64,000 nucleotides of DNA, from positions 6,824,001 to 6,888,000 of the forward strand of contig NZ_AP018365.1 in NCBI RefSeq assembly GCF_016756395.1, written 5' to 3'. This document shows positions 16,370 to 24,848 of the stretch, piece after piece; the stretch's first letter is position 1; the number at the start of each line of letters is the position of its first letter. The DNA comes from Streptomyces sp. SN-593 (lineage in GTDB: Bacteria; Actinomycetota; Actinomycetes; Streptomycetales; Streptomycetaceae). Position numbers and translations under genes: made by a program. The notes under the pieces were generated by a model, which searched no databases, was not told where the DNA came from, and saw only the letters and a program-made list of their open reading frames with translations.

Positions 16370-17212
16370 ATGAGCAACGTCGTCAGGGCCGCGCTGGTGC
16401 AGGCCACCTGGACCGGGGACACCGAGTCCATGATCGCCAAGCACGAGGAGCACGCGCGGGCCGCGGCCGCACAGGGCGCGAAGGTGATCGGCTTCCAGGA
16501 GGTGTTCAACGCCCCCTACTTCTGCCAGGTGCAGGAGGCCGAGCACTACCGGTGGGCCGAACCGGTGCCGGACGGCCCGACGGTGCGCCGGATGCGGGAG
16601 CTGGCCCGGGAGACCGGGATGGTCATGGTCGTGCCGGTCTTCGAGGTCGAGCAGTCCGGCTTCTACTACAACACCGCCGCGGTGATCGACGCCGACGGCA
16701 CCTACCTCGGCAAGTACCGCAAGCACCACATCCCGCAGGTCAAGGGCTTCTGGGAGAAGTACTACTTCAAACCCGGCAACCTCGGCTGGCCGGTCTTCGA
16801 CACCGCGGTCGGCCGGATCGGCGTGTACATCTGCTACGACCGCCACTTCCCCGAGGGCTGGCGCGCCCTCGGCCTGGCCGGGGCCCAGCTCGTCTACAAC
16901 CCGTCGGCCACCAGCCGCGGCCTGTCGGCGTACCTGTGGCAGTTGGAGCAGCCGGCCGCCGCCGTCGCCAACGCGTACTTCGTCGCGGCGATCAACCGCG
17001 TCGGCACCGAGCCGTACGGCGACAACGACTTCTACGGCACCAGCTACTTCGTGGACCCGCGCGGACAGCTCGTGGACGGCGCCGCCTCCGACACCGCGGA
17101 GGAACTGCTCGTCCGCGACCTCGACCTCGACCTGATCGACGAGGTCCGCCAGACCTGGGCGTTCTACCGCGACCGCAGGCCCGACGCCTACGGCGACCTG
17201 ACGGAGGCGTGA
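16370..17212 (+). CDS. Beta-ureidopropionase / nitrilase-superfamily amidohydrolase
   Basis: A 280-aa carbon-nitrogen hydrolase that should cleave N-carbamoyl-beta-alanine to beta-alanine, CO2 and ammonia, the last step of reductive pyrimidine breakdown. The Glu-Lys-Cys triad is visible in FQEVFNAPYF, KYRKHHIPQ and YICYDRHFPEG. The string KGFWEKYYFKPGN is characteristic of beta-ureidopropionases and N-carbamoylputrescine amidases. The dihydropyrimidinase encoded two genes downstream favours the first reading. It leads a four-gene operon; the stop lies 5 nt before the next start. A good GAGGAG precedes ATG 16370. Confidence 0.9.
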   Translation: MSNVVRAALVQATWTGDTESMIAKHEEHARAAAAQGAKVIGFQEVFNAPYFCQVQEAEHYRWAEPVPDGPTVRRMRELARETGMVMVVPVFEVEQSGFYYNTAAVIDADGTYLGKYRKHHIPQVKGFWEKYYFKPGNLGWPVFDTAVGRIGVYICYDRHFPEGWRALGLAGAQLVYNPSATSRGLSAYLWQLEQPAAAVANAYFVAAINRVGTEPYGDNDFYGTSYFVDPRGQLVDGAASDTAEELLVRDLDLDLIDEVRQTWAFYRDRRPDAYGDLTEA

Positions 17213-17216
17213 GCAG

Positions 17217-18560
17217 ATGGCAACCGCGACCGGCAGCGCGCACGCCGCGCTGCACGCCCGCCACCAGGCGGTGCTGCCCGACTGGCTGGCCACCTACTAC
17301 GCCCGGCCGATCGAGCTGACCCACGGCGCCGGCCGCTACGTGTGGGACGCCGAGGGCAACCGCTACCTGGACTTCTTCGGCGGCATCCTCACCACGATGA
17401 CCGCCCACGCGCTGCCCGAGGTGACCGCCGCGGTCACCGAGCAGGCCGGCAGGATCCTGCACACCTCGACGCTCTACCTCAGCCGGCAGGCGGTCGAACT
17501 CGCCGAGCGGATCGCCCAGTTGTCCGGCATCCCGGACGCACGGGTGTTCTTCACCACCTCGGGCACCGAGGCCAACGACACCGCGCTGCTGCTGGCCACC
17601 ACGTACCGCCGCTCCAACCAGGTGCTGGCGCTGCGCAACAGCTACCACGGCCGGTCCTTCACCTCCATCGGCATCACCGGCAACTCCGCCTGGTCCCCGA
17701 CCAGTCTCTCCCCGCTCCAGACGCTCTACGTGCACGGCGGGGTCCGCACCCGCGGGCCCTACGCGCACCTGACGGACGCCGAGTTCACCGACGCCTGCGT
17801 GGCGGACCTGGAGGACCTGCTCGGGCAGGCGAACGGCACCGTCGCGGCGCTGATCGCCGAACCGGTGCAGGGCGTGGGCGGGTTCACCTCCGGCCCGGAC
17901 GGGCTGCTCGCCGCGTTCAAGCGGGTGCTGGACCGGCACGGCATCCTGTGGATCACCGACGAGGTGCAGACCGGGTGGGGCCGCACCGGCGACCACTTCT
18001 GGGGCTGGCAGGCCCACGACCAGGCCGGCCCGCCGGACATCCTCACCTTCGCCAAGGGCATCGGGAACGGCCTGTCCATGGGCGGCGTGGTGGCGCGCGC
18101 GGAGGTGATGAACTGCCTGGGCGCGAACTCCATCTCCACCTTCGGCGGCAGCCCGATCACCACCGCGGGCGCCCTGGCCAACCTCACCTACCTGCTCGAC
18201 CACGACCTCCAGGGCAACGCCCGCCGGGTCGGCGGCCTGCTGCGCGCCCGGCTGGACGCGGTCGCCGCGCGCAGCGGCATCGTCCGCGAGGTGCGCGGCC
18301 GCGGCCTGATGCTCGGGGTCGAACTCGTCGAGCCCGGCACCGACACCCCGTCGCCGGCCGCCGCCGCCCTCGTCCTGGAGGCCGCCCGCGAGCGCGGCCT
18401 GCTGATCGGCAAGGGCGGCCGGGACGGCAACGCGCTGCGCATCGCCCCGCCGCTGAGCCTGACCGTGACCGAGGCGGAGGAGGGCGCCGCCGCACTGGGC
18501 GAGGCGCTGGCCGCCGCGCAGGCCGAGCTCGGGAAGCCGGCCGAGGGGGGCACGCGATGA
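17217..18560 (+). CDS. Class III aminotransferase (beta-alanine / alanine-glyoxylate type)
   Basis: A 447-aa PLP enzyme of aminotransferase class III. It carries YVWDAEGNRYLDFFGG at the N-terminus, TSGTEANDTALL for cofactor phosphate binding, the ITDEVQTGWGRTG segment that positions the pyridine ring, and the Schiff-base lysine in TFAKGIGNG. It resembles AGXT2-like enzymes. In this operon it would most simply transaminate beta-alanine or beta-aminoisobutyrate released by the preceding enzyme, giving malonate semialdehyde. Its stop overlaps the ATG of the dihydropyrimidinase gene (ATGA), so expression is coupled. Confidence 0.9.
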   Translation: MATATGSAHAALHARHQAVLPDWLATYYARPIELTHGAGRYVWDAEGNRYLDFFGGILTTMTAHALPEVTAAVTEQAGRILHTSTLYLSRQAVELAERIAQLSGIPDARVFFTTSGTEANDTALLLATTYRRSNQVLALRNSYHGRSFTSIGITGNSAWSPTSLSPLQTLYVHGGVRTRGPYAHLTDAEFTDACVADLEDLLGQANGTVAALIAEPVQGVGGFTSGPDGLLAAFKRVLDRHGILWITDEVQTGWGRTGDHFWGWQAHDQAGPPDILTFAKGIGNGLSMGGVVARAEVMNCLGANSISTFGGSPITTAGALANLTYLLDHDLQGNARRVGGLLRARLDAVAARSGIVREVRGRGLMLGVELVEPGTDTPSPAAAALVLEAARERGLLIGKGGRDGNALRIAPPLSLTVTEAEEGAAALGEALAAAQAELGKPAEGGTR

Positions 18561-19948
18561 CCCGCACGCTCATCACCGGCGGCCTGGTCGTCACCGCAGC
18601 CGAGGAGACGCACGCCGACGTGCTGGTCGAGGACGGCCGGGTGGCCGCCCTGGCGACCCCGGGCAGCCAGCAGTGGACGGCGGACCGGGTGATCGACGCG
18701 TCGCGGAAGTACGTCGTCCCCGGCGGCGTGGACGCGCACACGCACATGGAGATGCCGTTCGGCGGCACCTTCTCCTCCGACACCTTCGAGACCGGCACCC
18801 GCGCGGCCGCCTGGGGCGGCACGACCACGATCATCGACTTCGCCATCCAGTCGAAGGGCGGTTCGCTGCGGGCGGGACTGGACGCCTGGCACGAGAAGGC
18901 GGACGGGCGCTGCGCGATCGACTACGGCTTCCACATGATCGCCTCCGACGTGAACGAGTCGACCCTGAAGGAGATGGACGCCCTCGTGGAGGAGGGCGTG
19001 ACCTCGTTCAAGCTGTTCATGGCGTACCCGGGGGTCTTCTACTCCGACGACGGGCAGATCCTGCGGGCGATGCAGCGGGCCGGACAGAACGGCGGCCTGA
19101 TCATGGTGCACGCCGAGAACGGCATCGCCATCGACGTCCTCGTGGAGCAGGCGGTGGCCCGCGGGCACACCGATCCGCGCGTCCACGGCGAGGTGCGGAA
19201 GGCGCTGCTGGAGGCGGAGGCCACCTACCGCGCGATCAAGCTGGCCCAGGTGGCCGGCGCGCCGCTGTACGTGGTCCACGTGTCGGCGGCCGAGGCGGTG
19301 GCGGAACTGACCCGCGCGCGGGACGAGGGCCTCAACGTCTTCGGTGAGACCTGCCCCCAGTACCTGTTCCTGTCCACGGACAACCTCGCCGAGCCGGACT
19401 TCGAGGGCGCGAAGTACGTGTGCTCGACACCGCTGCGGCCGCGCGAGCACCAGGCGGCGCTGTGGCGGGGACTGCGGTCGAACGACCTCCAGGTGGTCTC
19501 CACGGACCACTGCCCGTTCTGCTTCACCGGCCAGAAGGAACTGGGCCGCGGCGACTTCTCCAAGATCCCCAACGGCCTGCCGGGTGTCGAGAACCGGATG
19601 GACCTGCTGCACCAGGCGGTCGTGGACGGGCACATCAGCCGCCGCCGCTGGATCGAGATCGCCTGCGCCACACCGGCCAGGATGTTCGGCCTCTACCCGC
19701 AGAAGGGCACGATCGCACCGGGCTCGGACGCGGACATCGTGATCTACGACCCGCGGGCCGAACAGGTGATCTCGGCCGAGACCCACCACATGAACGTCGA
19801 CTACTCCGCCTACGAGGGCAGGCGGCTGACCGGCCGGGTGGAGACCGTGCTCTCGCGCGGCGAGCCCGTCATCTCGCAGCGTACGTACACCGGGCGGGCC
19901 GGCCACGGCGCCTACACGCCGCGGTCCACCTGCCAGTACCTGAACTAG
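18557..19948 (+). CDS. hydA: Dihydropyrimidinase
   Basis: A 463-aa cyclic amidohydrolase that opens dihydrouracil and dihydrothymine to N-carbamoyl-beta-amino acids. The binuclear metal site is supported by GGVDAHTHMEMPFGG, the carboxylated lysine in TSFKLFMAYPG, the histidines in IMVHAEN and YVVHVSAAEA, and the aspartate in STDHCPF. Length is normal. The order amidohydrolase, aminotransferase, dihydropyrimidinase reconstructs steps two and three of the pathway plus disposal of the product amine. Hydantoinase activity is also possible, as in many members of the family. Confidence 0.93.
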   Translation: MTRTLITGGLVVTAAEETHADVLVEDGRVAALATPGSQQWTADRVIDASRKYVVPGGVDAHTHMEMPFGGTFSSDTFETGTRAAAWGGTTTIIDFAIQSKGGSLRAGLDAWHEKADGRCAIDYGFHMIASDVNESTLKEMDALVEEGVTSFKLFMAYPGVFYSDDGQILRAMQRAGQNGGLIMVHAENGIAIDVLVEQAVARGHTDPRVHGEVRKALLEAEATYRAIKLAQVAGAPLYVVHVSAAEAVAELTRARDEGLNVFGETCPQYLFLSTDNLAEPDFEGAKYVCSTPLRPREHQAALWRGLRSNDLQVVSTDHCPFCFTGQKELGRGDFSKIPNGLPGVENRMDLLHQAVVDGHISRRRWIEIACATPARMFGLYPQKGTIAPGSDADIVIYDPRAEQVISAETHHMNVDYSAYEGRRLTGRVETVLSRGEPVISQRTYTGRAGHGAYTPRSTCQYLN

Positions 19949-19958
19949 GGGGCCTCCC

Positions 19959-20981
19959 TTGGACTTCGGACTCGTCCTTCAGACCGACCCGCCGGCCTCC
20001 CGGGTGGTCGCCCTGATGCGGCGCGCGGAGCGCAACGGCTTCACCCACGGCTGGACCTTCGACTCGGCCGTGCTGTGGCAGGAGCCGTTCGTCATCCTCA
20101 GCCAGGTGCTCGCGGCGACGGAGCACCTGAAGGTCGGCACGATGGTCACCAACCCCGGCACCCGCACCTGGGAGGTGACCGCGTCCTCCTTCGCCACCCT
20201 GAACGACATGTACGGCAACCGCACGGTCTGCGGTATCGGCCGCGGCGACTCGGCGATGCGGGTCGCCGGCCGCAAGCCGAACACCCTGGCCCGGATCAGC
20301 GCCGCGATGAGGGTGATCCGGGCGCTGGGCCGGGGGGAGGAGGCCGACCTCGGCGGCGGGACGGCGGTCCGGTTCCCCTGGATCTCCGAGGGCGCGGAAC
20401 TCCCCGTGTGGATGGCCGCGTACGGGCCGAAGGCGTTGAGGATGGCGGGGGAGGAGGCCGACGGCTTCATCCTCCAACTCGCCGACCTCTACCTCACCGC
20501 CTCCATGGTGAAGGCGGTGCGGGGGGCCGCGGAGGCGGCGGGCCGCGACCCCGCCTCGGTCACCGTCTGCGTGGCCGCGCCGGCGTACGTCACCGAGGAC
20601 GACTCTCCGGCCGCCCTCGCCCACGCCCGGGACCAGTGCCGCTGGTTCGGCGGGATGGTCGGCAACCACGTCGCCGACCTGGTCGCCCGCTACGGCGCCC
20701 ACTCGTCGGACGTCCCCGACGAGCTGACCGACTACATCAAGGCGCGTGAGGGCTACGACTACTCCCACCACGGCCGCACGGGCAACCCCGACACCGCGTT
20801 CGTGCCGGACGAGATCGTGGACCGCTTCTGCGTGATCGGCCCGGTCGAGGCACACGTCGAGAAGCTGTCGGCGCTCCGGGCCGCGGGCGTCGACCAGTTC
20901 GCCGTCTACGACATGCACGACGCCCAGGAGAGCGTCATCGACGCGTACGGCAGCCGCGTCATCCCGGCCCTCAACGCCTGA
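19959..20981 (+). CDS. LLM-class F420-dependent oxidoreductase (TIGR03842-like)
   Basis: A 340-aa luciferase-like TIM-barrel protein. It begins MDFGLVLQTDPP and carries AERNGFTHGWTFDS, LKVGTMVTNPGTR and GIGRGDSAMR, which fit the F420-dependent LLM subgroup named after CPS_4607 (TIGR03842). It starts with TTG 11 nt after the dihydropyrimidinase stop, so it belongs to the same operon. No NAD(P)H-dependent dihydropyrimidine dehydrogenase is encoded here; this enzyme is the only redox candidate for the first step of the pathway, or for oxidising the product aldehyde. That role is an inference from context. Confidence 0.85.
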   Translation: MDFGLVLQTDPPASRVVALMRRAERNGFTHGWTFDSAVLWQEPFVILSQVLAATEHLKVGTMVTNPGTRTWEVTASSFATLNDMYGNRTVCGIGRGDSAMRVAGRKPNTLARISAAMRVIRALGRGEEADLGGGTAVRFPWISEGAELPVWMAAYGPKALRMAGEEADGFILQLADLYLTASMVKAVRGAAEAAGRDPASVTVCVAAPAYVTEDDSPAALAHARDQCRWFGGMVGNHVADLVARYGAHSSDVPDELTDYIKAREGYDYSHHGRTGNPDTAFVPDEIVDRFCVIGPVEAHVEKLSALRAAGVDQFAVYDMHDAQESVIDAYGSRVIPALNA

Positions 20982-21010
20982 CCGGGACCGGATCGGGACC
21001 GACCCGGGCC

Positions 21011-21060
21011 GCTCGCAGCCGCTCGCAGCCGCTCGCAGCCGCTCGGAGCCGCTCCGGGCC
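21011..21060. repeat. Ten-base tandem repeat GCTCGCAGCC, five units
   Basis: Three perfect units of GCTCGCAGCC are followed by two variants with one and three changes. It lies between convergent genes 30 nt after the F420-type gene. It may help end transcription, but there is no clean hairpin. Confidence 0.85.
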
Positions 21061-21091
21061 GCGCCCGGGGCGCCCGGCGGGCCCGGCGGGG

Positions 21092-21787
21092 TCACTCCTC
21101 GCCGAAGCGGGCCAGCGCCGACTCCATCAGGACGGTGATGTGGCGACGCATCAGGTCGGCGGCCAGGTCGCCCTCGCCCGCCCGGATCGCCTTGGCGACG
21201 GCGACGTGGTCGTCGGCCCGCCCCGCCTGGTCGGGGGGTGCGGGCAGGTCGCGCCGGGAGAGGGTCAGCGTGAAGACGTGCGCCTGCTCGACGGCCTTGC
21301 GGAGCAGGGCGTTGTCCGTCGCCTGGGCGATGCGCAGGTGGAAGTCCCGGCCGGCCGCGTAGTACTCGTCGCTGCTGTCGGCGCCCGCCACCGCCCGCTG
21401 CGCGCTGGCGGCCACCTGGTCCCTGACCGTCGCGCCGGCCCGCTGCGCGGCGAGCCGGGCGCAGTGCGGCTCCATGTACAGGCGGAACTCGTACGCCTCG
21501 TGGATCAGTTGGCGGGAGGGCGTGATGACCCGCAACTGTCTGCCGTCCGGCACCAGCAGGCCGGCCTCCTTCAGCCGGATCATCGACTCCCGCACCGGCG
21601 TCTTGCTCACGTTGAGCCGGGTCGCCAGGTCGCTCGCGGTCATCACGCTGCCCGGGGCGAGCGACTTGTTGATGATCGCGTCACGGACCAGTTCGAAGAC
21701 GAAGTCGGTGAGGCTGTCGGGGCGCGCCGGAGCACCGGGGAACAGCACGGGGTCCGGAGTCACCGAGGTGGATTCGCGAGGGCTCAT
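21092..21787 (-). CDS. GntR family regulator, FCD type (first of a pair)
   Basis: A 231-aa GntR regulator. The N-terminal winged helix (about 25-90) contains ASDLATRLNVSKTPVRESM, and the C-terminal FCD ligand domain has the metal-type residues in YAAGRDFHLRIAQ and RADDHVAVAKAI. Such proteins are usually repressors released by a carboxylic acid substrate. Its recognition helix is identical to that of the second GntR protein encoded at 27059-27766, and a related operator-like motif lies upstream of both. It is the last minus-strand gene of the catabolic block. ATG 21787 was chosen as the first start after the intergenic site. Confidence 0.92.
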   Translation of the reverse strand: MSPRESTSVTPDPVLFPGAPARPDSLTDFVFELVRDAIINKSLAPGSVMTASDLATRLNVSKTPVRESMIRLKEAGLLVPDGRQLRVITPSRQLIHEAYEFRLYMEPHCARLAAQRAGATVRDQVAASAQRAVAGADSSDEYYAAGRDFHLRIAQATDNALLRKAVEQAHVFTLTLSRRDLPAPPDQAGRADDHVAVAKAIRAGEGDLAADLMRRHITVLMESALARFGEE

Positions 21788-21878
21788 GCGCGGGACAACT
21801 CTCCTTCGAACTGCCGCGTCGTCCTGGCGAGCGGCACTTCCCGACCGGGCACCGGAGGGTCCGTCACTCCGATGCGTA

Positions 21879-21895
21879 CTTCGTATCCAGTATTC
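21879..21895. promoter_or_regulatory. GntR operator-like motif, site 1
   Basis: On the minus strand this reads GAATACTGGATACGAAG. It matches site 2 (27871-27887) at 14 of 17 positions. It lies about 90 nt upstream of the first GntR gene. Confidence 0.6.
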
Positions 21896-21920
21896 TGTAC
21901 TCTTCGCGGGCCGGGCATCG

Positions 21921-22688
21921 CTACGCGCGATCCGGCCGACTTGCGGCGGTCGGCCCCGGGGGGACCGGCCACCGGTGGTAGGCCGCCGGCACCACGGTGG
22001 CCCCGCGTTCGGCCATGGCCGCGCGGGTCCGGTGGAACACCACGTCGGCGCGCGACCGCCGCGCCTCCCCGCCGGACGCGAGGTCCGACGGCCGTCCCTT
22101 CGCCGCCTCGACCTCACGGTGGGCGGCCAGCACCGCCGCGGCCTGGTCGGCGGGCACCACCACGATGCCGTCGCCGTCCGCCGCGACGACGTCGCCCGGC
22201 TGCACCACCACCCCGCCGCAGGCGACCGGGACGTTGACCTCGCCCCAGCCGGCCGTGGAGGTCCCGCTGCGGGGGGTGACCGCGCGGGCCGCGACCGGCA
22301 GGCTGAGGGACGCGATCTCGTCGAGGTCCCGTACCGCGCCGTCGACCACGAGGCCCGCCACGCCCCGGTCACGGGCGGCCAGCAGGACGGTGCCGCCGAG
22401 CACCGCGCGGTCCGTGGCCCCGAAGGCGTTGACCACCAGCACGTCACCGGGACGGGCCAGGCCGATCGCCTCCCGCAGCATCAGCCCGTCGCCGGGCGAG
22501 ACGGCCACGGTCACGGCGGGCCCGGTGACCCTGGCGGCGGGCGTCACGACCGGGCGGATCCCGCTGTCCATGGTGTACAGGCCGTGCATGGCGTCGGAGA
22601 GGTTGCCCACTGCGGCGCCGGCGAAGCCCTCCAGCAGGGCCCGGTCCGGGCGCAGGACGTCCTGGTGGACGCGGAAGCCGACGTTCAC
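21921..22688 (-). CDS. RraA-like / HMG aldolase family protein
   Basis: A 255-aa protein with the RraA/4-hydroxy-4-methyl-2-oxoglutarate aldolase fold. Landmarks are the early NLSDAMHGLYTMDSGIRP segment, the loop GDGLMLREAI, and the active-site DGAVRDLDEI with the Arg-Asp pair typical of this aldolase family. Members cleave or decarboxylate oxo-acids in aromatic catabolism, and others regulate RNase E. The metabolic neighbours favour an aldolase or decarboxylase. The last 60 residues are a basic extension absent from short RraA proteins. GTG 22688 overlaps the stop of the amidohydrolase upstream (GTGA). Confidence 0.85.
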   Translation of the reverse strand: MNVGFRVHQDVLRPDRALLEGFAGAAVGNLSDAMHGLYTMDSGIRPVVTPAARVTGPAVTVAVSPGDGLMLREAIGLARPGDVLVVNAFGATDRAVLGGTVLLAARDRGVAGLVVDGAVRDLDEIASLSLPVAARAVTPRSGTSTAGWGEVNVPVACGGVVVQPGDVVAADGDGIVVVPADQAAAVLAAHREVEAAKGRPSDLASGGEARRSRADVVFHRTRAAMAERGATVVPAAYHRWPVPPGPTAASRPDRA

Positions 22689-23602
22689 GCGTGCCCTCCC
22701 GCTTCGGCGGCCGTCTCGCGCGGGGTGTCCCGCGGGCCGGCCCCCGTCCTGGCGGCCGCCGGTTCCCCCAGCCCGAGCCAGCGCGCGATGCCGTCGCCGA
22801 GCAGCGAGGCGCGCTCGGCCGGCGACAGCCCGGGCAGGCCCGTGCGGAAGAGGTCCAGCCACTCCGCGTAGGGGCAGCACAGCCGGGACAGGTCGCTGCC
22901 CCAGAACACCCGGTCGGCGCCGAACAGTTCCAGCGCCGCCAGCACGGCCGGCGCCAGCTCCCCCGGGTCCGTGCCCGGCGGCAGGTAGTTCGGCAGCGCC
23001 GACGCCTTCACGCTGACGTTGGGGCACGCCGCCAGACCGGCGAGCCGGGCGATGTCCGGCAGGAGCCGCCCCACCGTCGGCCGCCGCGTGCCGAGGTTGA
23101 GGTGGTCGAGGGTGATGCGCAGACCGGGGTGGGCGCGGGCCACCTCCTCCAGCGCGTCCTCCATACCGGCGGCCAGCACCATGACGGGGATGTCCAGCCG
23201 CTCGCACACCTGCCACAGCCATCCGGCGCCGCCCTCGGCGAGCACCCGCCGCAGGTGGTCCTGGTTGAACGCCAGCCGGAACCCGGTCAGGCGGAAGTCC
23301 CGCCGCCGCGCCGCCAGTTCCCGGACCCCGATCGGCCGGTGGAGCGGGAGGCGGCCGAACGCCAGGAACCGGTCCGGGAGCCCGGCCACCGCGTCGCGGA
23401 CGAGTTCGTTGCTGTCCCCGGCGAAGGAGGGCGGCACGAGGACCGCCATGTCCACGCCCGCGCCGTCCATGGCCCCCACCAGTTCCCCGGTCCCGAGGGG
23501 GTCGTCCAGGCGGTGGACGAACGGCAGGTCCCGGGCGCCCGGCGGCCAGGGGTGCGCCGGGGCGTCCGGCCGCCAGACGTGGACCTGGGAGTCGATGATC
23601 AT
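22685..23602 (-). CDS. Amidohydrolase (COG3618 / 2-pyrone-4,6-dicarboxylate hydrolase-like)
   Basis: A 305-aa TIM-barrel metal hydrolase of the amidohydrolase-2 group. It is complete at the N-terminus, opening MIIDSQVHVW with a QVH in place of the common HxH, and retains LTGFRLAFNQ, ITLDHLNLG and the final FWGSDLSRL with the catalytic Asp. Relatives open lactone rings of aromatic-cleavage products or decarboxylate small acids. It is coupled to the RraA-like gene downstream and preceded by the FMN oxidase gene, all one operon. The substrate is unknown; the Q for H change in the first motif may alter metal binding. Confidence 0.85.
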   Translation of the reverse strand: MIIDSQVHVWRPDAPAHPWPPGARDLPFVHRLDDPLGTGELVGAMDGAGVDMAVLVPPSFAGDSNELVRDAVAGLPDRFLAFGRLPLHRPIGVRELAARRRDFRLTGFRLAFNQDHLRRVLAEGGAGWLWQVCERLDIPVMVLAAGMEDALEEVARAHPGLRITLDHLNLGTRRPTVGRLLPDIARLAGLAACPNVSVKASALPNYLPPGTDPGELAPAVLAALELFGADRVFWGSDLSRLCCPYAEWLDLFRTGLPGLSPAERASLLGDGIARWLGLGEPAAARTGAGPRDTPRETAAEAGGHA

Positions 23603-23627
23603 GTGCGCTCCTCCTCCTGACGCCGGC

Positions 23628-24848
23628 TCAACGGTCCTGGTCCACGACGGGCGCGCCGACCGGGAACACGCACGACGGGTCCAGGTCCGCGAGGCTCTTC
23701 ACGCCCATCAGCGTCATGGCCCGGGACATCTCCTCGCCCAGGATCTCCAGCACCCGTCGCACGCCGTTCTCCCCGTCGACGGCCAGGCCGTACAGGTAGG
23801 GCCGGCCGATCAGGACGGCCCGCGCGCCGAGCGCCAGGGCCTTGATCACGTCGGTGCCGCGCCGGATCCCGCCGTCGAACAGCACCTCGGCGCCGGTGCC
23901 GACACGCTCCACGATCGCCGGGAGCGCGTCCAGGCTCGCCGGGGCCCCGTCGAGCTGGCGCCCGCCGTGGTTGGAGACGACCAGGCCGTCCGCGCCCACG
24001 TCGACGGCCCGCGCCGCGTCCTGCGGGTCGAGCACGCCCTTGACGTACAGCGGGCCGTCCCAGCGCTTGCGCATCCAGGCGAGGTCGTCCCAGGACAGCT
24101 CGCGGCGCATCATCCTCTCCTGCTTGACCAGCGAGGACATCGCCGCCCTGCTGCCGCCGGTGTCGACCAGGTTGCGCATGGAGATCCGCTGGTGGCGCAC
24201 GAAGCCGTACGCCCACCGCGGGTGCAGCGCGCCGCTCATCGCGCGGCGCGGGGTCATGACCGGGGGCTTGCCGAGCCCGCGGCGGCGCTCGGCCTCCTTG
24301 TTGCCCGACATCGGCACGTCGGCCGTGACGAACATCGCCCGGAAACCGGCCTCCTGGGCCCGGTCCATCAGCGAGGCCACGACGTTGTTCTGCATCGATC
24401 CGGTCGAGGACGAGCTGTCGTGGTACGGGTAGAGCTGGAAGAAGTGGTCCCGCTCGGTGGCCTCGGCGACCTCCTCGTACGAGTACGAGCTGGCGGTGCT
24501 GAGCACGGCCAGGGTGCCGGCCTTCTCGGCGGCGACGCACGCCGCGCGCTCGCCCGACCAGTGCACCAGCCCGGACAGCCCGGTCGGCGCCAGCAGCACC
24601 GGCAGGTCCAGGCGGTCGCCGGCGACGGTGGTGCCGAGGTCCACGGGCTCGTTGCCCACCAGGACGCGCTGGCGCAGCGCGTACCGGGCGAACGCCTCGC
24701 GGTTGTGGGCCAGGGTGACGTTGTCCTCCGCTCCGTAGTCGAAGAAGGACCACACCATGTCGGGCAGGCTGCGGCGGGCCTGCCGCCGGTAGTCGTCGAT
24801 GTTGATCGGCTCACGGCCGGCGGTGAGCTGGTACTTGAACACGGTCAT
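23628..24848 (-). CDS. FMN-dependent alpha-hydroxy acid oxidase/dehydrogenase
   Basis: A 406-aa member of the glycolate oxidase/lactate dehydrogenase/mandelate dehydrogenase family, which oxidises 2-hydroxy acids to 2-oxo acids using FMN. The FMN and catalytic signature SNHGGRQLDGAPASLDALP is intact, with the active-site His and Arg, as are the lysine in YVKGVLDPQDA, LAPTGLSGLVHW and the phosphate loop DGGIRRGTDVIKALALGA. ATG 24848 overlaps the amidohydrolase stop by one base (TGATG). In this operon it could feed an oxo-acid to the RraA-like aldolase. The natural hydroxy acid is not known. Confidence 0.92.
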   Translation of the reverse strand: MTVFKYQLTAGREPINIDDYRRQARRSLPDMVWSFFDYGAEDNVTLAHNREAFARYALRQRVLVGNEPVDLGTTVAGDRLDLPVLLAPTGLSGLVHWSGERAACVAAEKAGTLAVLSTASSYSYEEVAEATERDHFFQLYPYHDSSSSTGSMQNNVVASLMDRAQEAGFRAMFVTADVPMSGNKEAERRRGLGKPPVMTPRRAMSGALHPRWAYGFVRHQRISMRNLVDTGGSRAAMSSLVKQERMMRRELSWDDLAWMRKRWDGPLYVKGVLDPQDAARAVDVGADGLVVSNHGGRQLDGAPASLDALPAIVERVGTGAEVLFDGGIRRGTDVIKALALGARAVLIGRPYLYGLAVDGENGVRRVLEILGEEMSRAMTLMGVKSLADLDPSCVFPVGAPVVDQDR

